This document shows, one piece after another, positions 38,660 through 41,720 of a stretch of DNA of 41,720 nt. The stretch's first letter is position 1. Each line of letters begins with the position of its first letter. Origin of the DNA: a virus. Location: IMG/VR virus record IMGVR_UViG_3300036835_000566, positions 1-41,720 of that record; one strand, given 5' to 3'. Both the position numbers and the translations under genes were made by a program. The notes beneath the pieces were generated by a model. The model had not been told where the DNA came from. It made no database searches and worked only from the letters and a program-made list of their open reading frames with translations.

Positions 38660-39933
38660 AGGAAGATTCCCCCGGCCGCGGAGACGATCGCGTCGATCGA
38701 GCCGCCCTGCCAGAGATCGGCGCCGCCGCCGGGCGGCGTCCCGCTCGCCGTCTCCGCCCCGGGGACGGTATCGCCCTCGTTCGCGTAGGCGTCGGGGAGC
38801 GTCAGTTCGAGCCGGGTCGTACTGCCGCCGTCGTCCTTCCGGAACTCGACCGACGAGACGAGGAGCACGCGGTTGATCCCGAGCCACGAGCTCACGACCG
38901 GGACGAGGATGTTGACGTCCCAGAGCGGCCCGGACGGAATCTGCCGCCAGCCGGCGACGACGACGGACGCGCGCGTCGCGTAGCCGGCGCGCCGGCGGGC
39001 TTCCCACTCGGCACGCCGCTGGCACATGGCGTCGTCGGCCTGTGTCTCGGCCGTCAGGAGCCACGGCCGGTAGCGCGCGAGAAACCCGTCGACGACCGCC
39101 CCGATACAGGCGCGAACGGTGGCGCCGGCCGGACTCGTAGTGCTCGAAGTCGGACTCGTCCGATCCTGGCGATCGTCTGTATTTGCTCGCTGACCCTTGA
39201 CGATGTACTGCGAGAACCGCTGGGAGGCGTCGAGCTCGGCGCTGGCGCCGAGAATGTTCTCTCCCTGAACGAGCCCGGCGACGGCGAGCCCGCTTCCGAC
39301 GGTAGTAAGGGCGAGCTGGCCGTCGGCCGTATCCGTAATGAGCAGTCCCCGCAGCCGCGCGAGCCGTTCGAGAAGCGCATGGCACGTCTCTCCTTGCTGG
39401 ACCTGGACATCCTGGAGCGGCGGCATCGGCCCGACGAAGTCCGGCGACGGCCGCGGTCCCTCGACGCGCGTCCCCGCGGAGCTCGGCGGCATCGGCCCGA
39501 CGAAGCTCGCATACGGCCGCGGTCCCTCGACCGACATGCCGGCCTTCGACGTGACGGTCAGCCCGAACGGCGCGGCGAGCCGCTCCGCGATCTCGACGAG
39601 CGAGAGCTGCTTGAACTGCCCGCCGGGAACGATCGCGGCGCTATCGACGAAGTCCGCCGTCCGCGACCGGCCGCGGATCTCGACGCCGTGGGAGTGCGCG
39701 TCGAAGCGCGGCATGTAGGTGTCGATGTAGCCGGTAATGACGAGCTCGCCGTCGAGGAAGATCGAGCACGGCGCGCCGGGTCGGAGGAGCCACGGCTCCA
39801 TCGGGAAGCCTACCGTCCGCTCCGAGACGCTACACGAGAACTGCGCCGACGCCTGTTCGAGCCCGCGCTGGACGGCGACGGCGTGCCAGCCCTCGTAGTC
39901 GATCCCGCTGATCCGGACGGTCACGTTGCCCAT
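38656..39933 (-). CDS. Baseplate hub protein, Mu gp44-like (tail protein P)
   Basis: This 425-residue protein starts MGNVTVRISGIDYEGWHAVA. Features are FSCSVSERTVGFP, CSIFLDGELVITGYIDTYMP, then GVEIRGRSRTADFVDSAAI, and later ALLERLARLRGLLITDTADG, VVVAGWRQIPSGPLWDVNIL and RLELTLPDAY, all in the order of gp44-type hubs. Between residues 135 and 176 it carries a tandem duplication (VEGPRP..FVGPMPP) that normal members lack. It forms the base of the spike complex. Confidence 0.87.
   Translation of the reverse strand: MGNVTVRISGIDYEGWHAVAVQRGLEQASAQFSCSVSERTVGFPMEPWLLRPGAPCSIFLDGELVITGYIDTYMPRFDAHSHGVEIRGRSRTADFVDSAAIVPGGQFKQLSLVEIAERLAAPFGLTVTSKAGMSVEGPRPYASFVGPMPPSSAGTRVEGPRPSPDFVGPMPPLQDVQVQQGETCHALLERLARLRGLLITDTADGQLALTTVGSGLAVAGLVQGENILGASAELDASQRFSQYIVKGQRANTDDRQDRTSPTSSTTSPAGATVRACIGAVVDGFLARYRPWLLTAETQADDAMCQRRAEWEARRRAGYATRASVVVAGWRQIPSGPLWDVNILVPVVSSWLGINRVLLVSSVEFRKDDGGSTTRLELTLPDAYANEGDTVPGAETASGTPPGGGADLWQGGSIDAIVSAAGGIFL
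39400..39531 (-). repeat. 66-bp tandem duplication in the gp44-like gene
   Basis: VEGPRPYASFVGPMPP at residues 135-150 is followed after six residues by VEGPRPSPDFVGPMPP at 157-172. The repeat unit is 22 codons. The DNA copies (for example CGGCATCGGCCCGACGAAG) are nearly identical, so the duplication looks recent. Confidence 0.8.
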
Positions 39934-39936
39934 CCG

Positions 39937-40662
39937 CTACCCCGCCGCCGCGAGCCCCGTCTGGGGGAGAAAGCCGGGATGCACGGCACCCGTCCGGGCG
40001 ACGAGCTCCTGATCGCGGCTCGGGTCCTGATAGAGCCGCTGGGCGAGCGCGAGACTCGGCCGCGGAAAGCCGGTCGCGTAGGCGCGGAGCGGTAAGAGCG
40101 TGGTCCCGCGGACGGCGAGCTGCGCGATCGCTTCCGCCCGGACGTCCGCGATCGCGGTGAAGACGGAGTCGGTCGCGAGCGGCTCGATCCGGTCGCAGAG
40201 CGCGACGACCCGGTCCCGGACGGCGACGAGATCGTCGTAGACGCCGAGCGGGATCGTCGAGAGCGGCCCGGGAAGCGCCGCCGCCGCCGCCTGCTGGACG
40301 AGCGCCATCAGACAATTGGCGTTCTCCGCCTGCTGCGCGCGGCCCCGCGTCGCCGTCGTCGGCGGGAGCGGGAAGGTGACGTACGTGAGCGCGTCGAGCC
40401 CATCGAGCGCCGTCGCCGGCGAGACGCTCGCCGCGAACGCCGCGACGGCGTCGAGGACGACGCTCGCGATCGTCTCGGCCGAGACGGACGCCGGATCGAG
40501 CGCCGCCAGTGCCAAGATGTGGCGGCGCGTCTCCAGCGCGACCGGCTCGGGGACCTGGAGCGTCGGGCCGCGGAGCCCTTCGAGGATCTCCGCCAGGTGC
40601 TGGAGATGCGCCGCCGCCGCGATCGCGACGAAGTCCGGAAAGCCGGCGACCTGAAAGCTCAT
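39937..40662 (-). CDS. gpN-like (DNA circulation) C-terminal protein
   Basis: This 241-residue protein (ATG 40662, ATGA overlap with the previous gene) opens MSFQVAGFPDFVAIAAAAHL and ends with ALAQRLYQDPSRDQELVART and VHPGFLPQ, the pattern of the C-terminal half of Mu gpN-type proteins. The preceding 180-residue gene is the N-terminal half. Together they form one function split into two coupled genes. Role: baseplate hub and tail assembly. Confidence 0.72.
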   Translation of the reverse strand: MSFQVAGFPDFVAIAAAAHLQHLAEILEGLRGPTLQVPEPVALETRRHILALAALDPASVSAETIASVVLDAVAAFAASVSPATALDGLDALTYVTFPLPPTTATRGRAQQAENANCLMALVQQAAAAALPGPLSTIPLGVYDDLVAVRDRVVALCDRIEPLATDSVFTAIADVRAEAIAQLAVRGTTLLPLRAYATGFPRPSLALAQRLYQDPSRDQELVARTGAVHPGFLPQTGLAAAG

Positions 40663-41201
40663 AGGACGAGCCCCGCGAACGCCGAGAGCGCCGCCGCCTG
40701 GAGCGCGCCGGCCGCCGCTTGTAGCGCGGCGCCGGCCGCGCGCCGCGCGCTCGGGAGCCCGCTCTGTCCGGGCTCCGCGAACGAGAGATCGAAGCGGCAC
40801 ATCCGCCCCTCGTCGTCCCGCTCGGTGTAGCGGAAGCGGTCGCAGACGACGCGGAGCTCGCCGAGATACGGGTGGACGAGCTTCCCGGGACCGGGCTGCT
40901 CGCAGGCGGCGAGCAGGCGGTCCCGCGTTCCCATGTAGCCCTCGCCGAGCACGTAGCCGGTGATCGACCACTTCCGCTGCGCGCGGCCGAGATCTTCGGC
41001 CCAGGGCTGATCCCGCTGCGGGTACTCGTGGAACTCGTAGCGGCGCCCGACTTCGCCCGACGCCTCGCTCACGAAGAACGGGACGCCGCGCCACGACGCC
41101 GGCCGGAGCCGCGCGCGCCACGACCGCTGCTCGACGGTCCGCCGCTTCTGCGGGCGACGCTGCCGTGGCGCCTCGTCGAAGAATCCGACCTGCTTCGCCA
41201 T
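40659..41201 (-). CDS. gpN-like (DNA circulation) N-terminal protein
   Basis: This 180-residue protein (ATG 41201) has the DNA_circ_N features: RPASWRGVPFFVSEASGEVG, RRYEFHEYPQRDQPWAEDLG, RAQRKWSITGYVLGEGY and RDRLLAACEQPGPGKLVHPYLG. It ends in an Ala-rich helix just before the ATGA overlap. The N-terminal codons repeat at the left edge of the window with substitutions. It starts one base after the tape measure stop. Confidence 0.8.
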   Translation of the reverse strand: MAKQVGFFDEAPRQRRPQKRRTVEQRSWRARLRPASWRGVPFFVSEASGEVGRRYEFHEYPQRDQPWAEDLGRAQRKWSITGYVLGEGYMGTRDRLLAACEQPGPGKLVHPYLGELRVVCDRFRYTERDDEGRMCRFDLSFAEPGQSGLPSARRAAGAALQAAAGALQAAALSAFAGLVL

Positions 41202-41720
41202 CCTACGGCGCTCCGCCCGGGGCGTACGGGCCGCTGTAGTCGGGGACGCTCCACGGCATCGAGCGGCCGACGTCGACCGACTTGATCTTCGCCGCGCCGG
41301 TCGCCGTCGCCGCCGTCGTCTGCCCAGGCGGCGCGTTCTTGTTCTCGATCGTAACGTTGACGGTTCCCGACGCCGGCGGCCCGGTGAGCGGTGGCGGCGG
41401 GACGCCCGGGACGCTCCCCGCGACGTACGTCTCGGGCGGGACCGCCTTGAACTTCTCCCATTCGCTCTTCATCGCGTCGGCGGCTCTCGTCCACGTGTCG
41501 AAGAGCGGGATGTCGGTGTAGCTCTTGATCGTCGTCCACATATCGACGAACGACGTCTTGACGGCCGTCCAGGCGTGCGCGATGCCCTCGATGTCGGCCT
41601 TCGTGCTCTTGACGAAGCCGGCGATCTGTTCGAGCCCGCCCGCGAAGTCCGTCGCGATCGCTTCGCGGTTCTGCTCCGTATAGGTCGCCATCTGCTCGTT
41701 CAGCTTCGTCATCTCCGGGA
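41045..41720. repeat. Right copy of 676-bp terminal direct repeat
   Basis: The matching copy of 1-676. Most differences fall in 41330-41520. The absence of indels together with both silent and amino-acid-changing substitutions suggests two natural variants and not random sequencing error. Confidence 0.9.
41203..41720 (-). CDS. Tape measure protein C-terminal part, truncated by the window edge
   Basis: The last 170 codons of a tape measure gene, entering from the right edge. It is the second version of 159-676 and differs at several residues (for example APPG retained, while VPPETYV replaces LAPETFV, and a VPDYSG ending replaces VPEYSG). It lies upstream of gpN as expected. In a circular map it would be the same gene as 159-1685, so one of the two versions is a variant. 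Confidence 0.8.
   Translation of the reverse strand, partial: PEMTKLNEQMATYTEQNREAIATDFAGGLEQIAGFVKSTKADIEGIAHAWTAVKTSFVDMWTTIKSYTDIPLFDTWTRAADAMKSEWEKFKAVPPETYVAGSVPGVPPPPLTGPPASGTVNVTIENKNAPPGQTTAATATGAAKIKSVDVGRSMPWSVPDYSGPYAPGGAP

Noticed and set aside
41203-41720. A second tape measure gene
   Set aside because: Perfect colinearity with 159-676 and gene order at both ends point to overlap of one circular map, not to a paralogue.

Overview
The window reads as one essentially complete genome of a temperate, contractile-tailed (myovirus-type) phage with very high G+C. The two ends carry the same stretch of sequence: bases 1-676 match 41045-41720 without indels but with roughly 25 substitutions by hand count. 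Joining them gives a circular map of about 41.04 kb. The host is not identifiable from the sequence. It is probably a high-GC Gram-negative bacterium, because the phage encodes a GH19 endolysin, a lipobox protein and a beta-barrel-like protein ending in an outer-membrane-type C-terminal Phe.

Layout. Almost everything from 22.2 kb leftwards, around the circle and down to 28.5 kb, lies on the minus strand. In transcription order the early/accessory part (22.2-14.5 kb) holds small zinc-binding proteins, a RuvC-like nuclease, a DpdA-like DNA transglycosylase and QueC (a 7-deazaguanine DNA-modification cassette), a small Cys-rich lipoprotein, a DUF5131 protein with a TcmP/methyltransferase-like partner, a winged-helix replication protein, a GpZ-like protein and a cytosine-5 DNA methyltransferase. 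A set of 21-bp tandem repeats lies at 15.1-15.25 kb. The packaging and head genes follow (12.5-4.1 kb): TerS, TerL (GpA type), GpW, a lambda-type portal, a prohead protease-capsid fusion, a DUF2190 protein and connectors. The Mu/P2-type tail comes next (4.1-0.1 kb, continuing at 41.2-35 kb): sheath, tube, a frameshifted tail chaperone, tape measure, a split gpN, gp44-like hub, gp45/V, PAAR, gp46, gp47/J and gp48. After these come tail-fibre and collagen-like proteins (35.7-31.3 kb), a putative outer-membrane protein, a secreted collagen-like protein, a GH19 endolysin and a holin-sized membrane protein (31.2-28.5 kb).

The lysogeny/control region is at 22.2-25.6 kb. It contains a tRNA-Lys(UUU) 3' half that looks like attP, repeated arm-type motifs, a tyrosine integrase, coiled-coil proteins, an XRE regulator, an excisionase-like HTH protein and a ribbon-helix-helix protein, all leftward. 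A divergent promoter with a 14-bp dyad at 25.47-25.53 kb drives the only plus-strand operon (25.6-28.5 kb). That operon encodes an HTH protein, a Zn protein, a YqaJ exonuclease, a probable single-strand annealing partner and small membrane/DUF3309 proteins. One isolated plus-strand HTH gene (7.83-8.02 kb) sits inside the head operon with its own direct-repeat motif.

Most neighbouring genes overlap by 1-8 bases (ATGA, GTGA, TGATG), so translational coupling is widespread. Points that deserve a second look are the QueC/DpdA pair, the DUF5131/TcmP-like pair, the unnamed partner of YqaJ, the 21-bp repeats, the inserted HTH gene, the membrane/secreted proteins beside the lysis genes, and the diverged terminal duplication.
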